Below, one piece after another: positions 5,210 to 5,318 of a stretch of 5,318 nt of DNA. Positions within the stretch are counted from its first letter, which is position 1. Each line of letters starts with the position of its first letter. Source of the DNA: JALYIM01 sp040003205. GTDB lineage: Bacteria; Acidobacteriota; Terriglobia; Terriglobales; Acidobacteriaceae. The notes under the pieces are model-generated. The model did not search any database. It was given only the letters and a program-made list of their open reading frames with translations, and had not been told where the DNA came from. The stretch lies in the NCBI GenBank assembly GCA_040003205.1, contig JBDUDA010000214.1:1-5318 (forward strand). Direction: 5' to 3'. The position numbers and the translations under genes were made by a program.

Positions 5210-5305
5210 CTGTCATCTCGACCGGAGTGGAGGCTTCGCGCAGCGAAGGTACCACGGCGTGGAGAGACCTGCTTTCTCCACCTAACAGCCGGTCTCTCGA
5301 CTCCG
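5210..5305. repeat. REP-like palindromic intergenic repeat element
   Basis: This non-coding stretch is dense in nested inverted repeats. CTTCGC/GCGAAG (5234-5239, 5243-5248) forms a 6-bp stem with a 3-base loop; CCAC/GTGG (5252-5255, 5259-5262) forms a small stem; GTGGAGA/TCTCCAC (5259-5265, 5275-5281) forms a 7-bp stem. A longer pairing joins 5256-5269 with 5291-5304 at 12 of 14 positions, sharing GAGAGACC exactly. The opening CTGTCATCTCGACCGGAG and the GTGGAGAGACCTGC motif resemble dispersed intergenic repeats I recall from acidobacterial genomes; that resemblance is from memory. The element may continue past the window end. Confidence 0.6.
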
Positions 5306-5318
5306 CAAAGCCAAAGGC

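Noticed and set aside
4479..5255. 258-codon open frame on the minus strand across tpiA and the zinc-ribbon gene
   Set aside because: It overlaps tpiA antisense and the zinc-ribbon gene in another frame, runs into the repeat element, and its translation shows no domain.

Overview
This window looks like chromosomal DNA from a free-living, moderately GC-rich bacterium. The best guess is Acidobacteriota (Terriglobia or Koribacter-like). That placement is inference: it rests on the style of the proteins, on a small four-cysteine protein beside tpiA, and on an intergenic repeat at the right edge that resembles repeats I recall from that phylum. Nothing here is a formal phylogenetic test.

Layout, left to right. 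Positions 1-43 may hold the last codons of a plus-strand gene entering from outside. A minus-strand gene (145-1173) encodes a P-loop kinase of the polynucleotide-kinase-like type behind a long, low-complexity, arginine/glycine-rich N-terminal region. A short divergent intergenic region (1174-1241) separates it from a plus-strand split-barrel flavin/F420-type oxidoreductase gene (1242-1631). A cluster of lower-glycolysis genes follows on the plus strand: gap (1761-2771), pgk (2886-4097) and tpiA (4134-4886). A 70-residue zinc-ribbon-like gene (4903-5115, minus strand) converges on tpiA with only 16 bases between them. The right edge (5116-5318) is non-coding and holds inverted repeats, including a REP-like palindromic element.

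Functionally the core is central carbon metabolism. TpiA interconverts dihydroxyacetone phosphate and glyceraldehyde 3-phosphate. GAPDH oxidises glyceraldehyde 3-phosphate with phosphate to 1,3-bisphosphoglycerate. PGK then transfers that phosphate to ADP. All three enzymes appear intact with complete active sites. gap has a plausible sigma70-type promoter and a strong Shine-Dalgarno; pgk also has a good Shine-Dalgarno; pgk and tpiA are 36 bases apart and probably co-transcribed.

The less ordinary parts are the kinase with its disordered basic tail, the identical TAGAAT-N6-ATG arrangement (suggesting leaderless transcripts) in front of both the oxidoreductase and the zinc-ribbon gene, and the repeat at the right edge. 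I see no CRISPR array, tRNA, rRNA, transposase or clearly novel multi-gene system.
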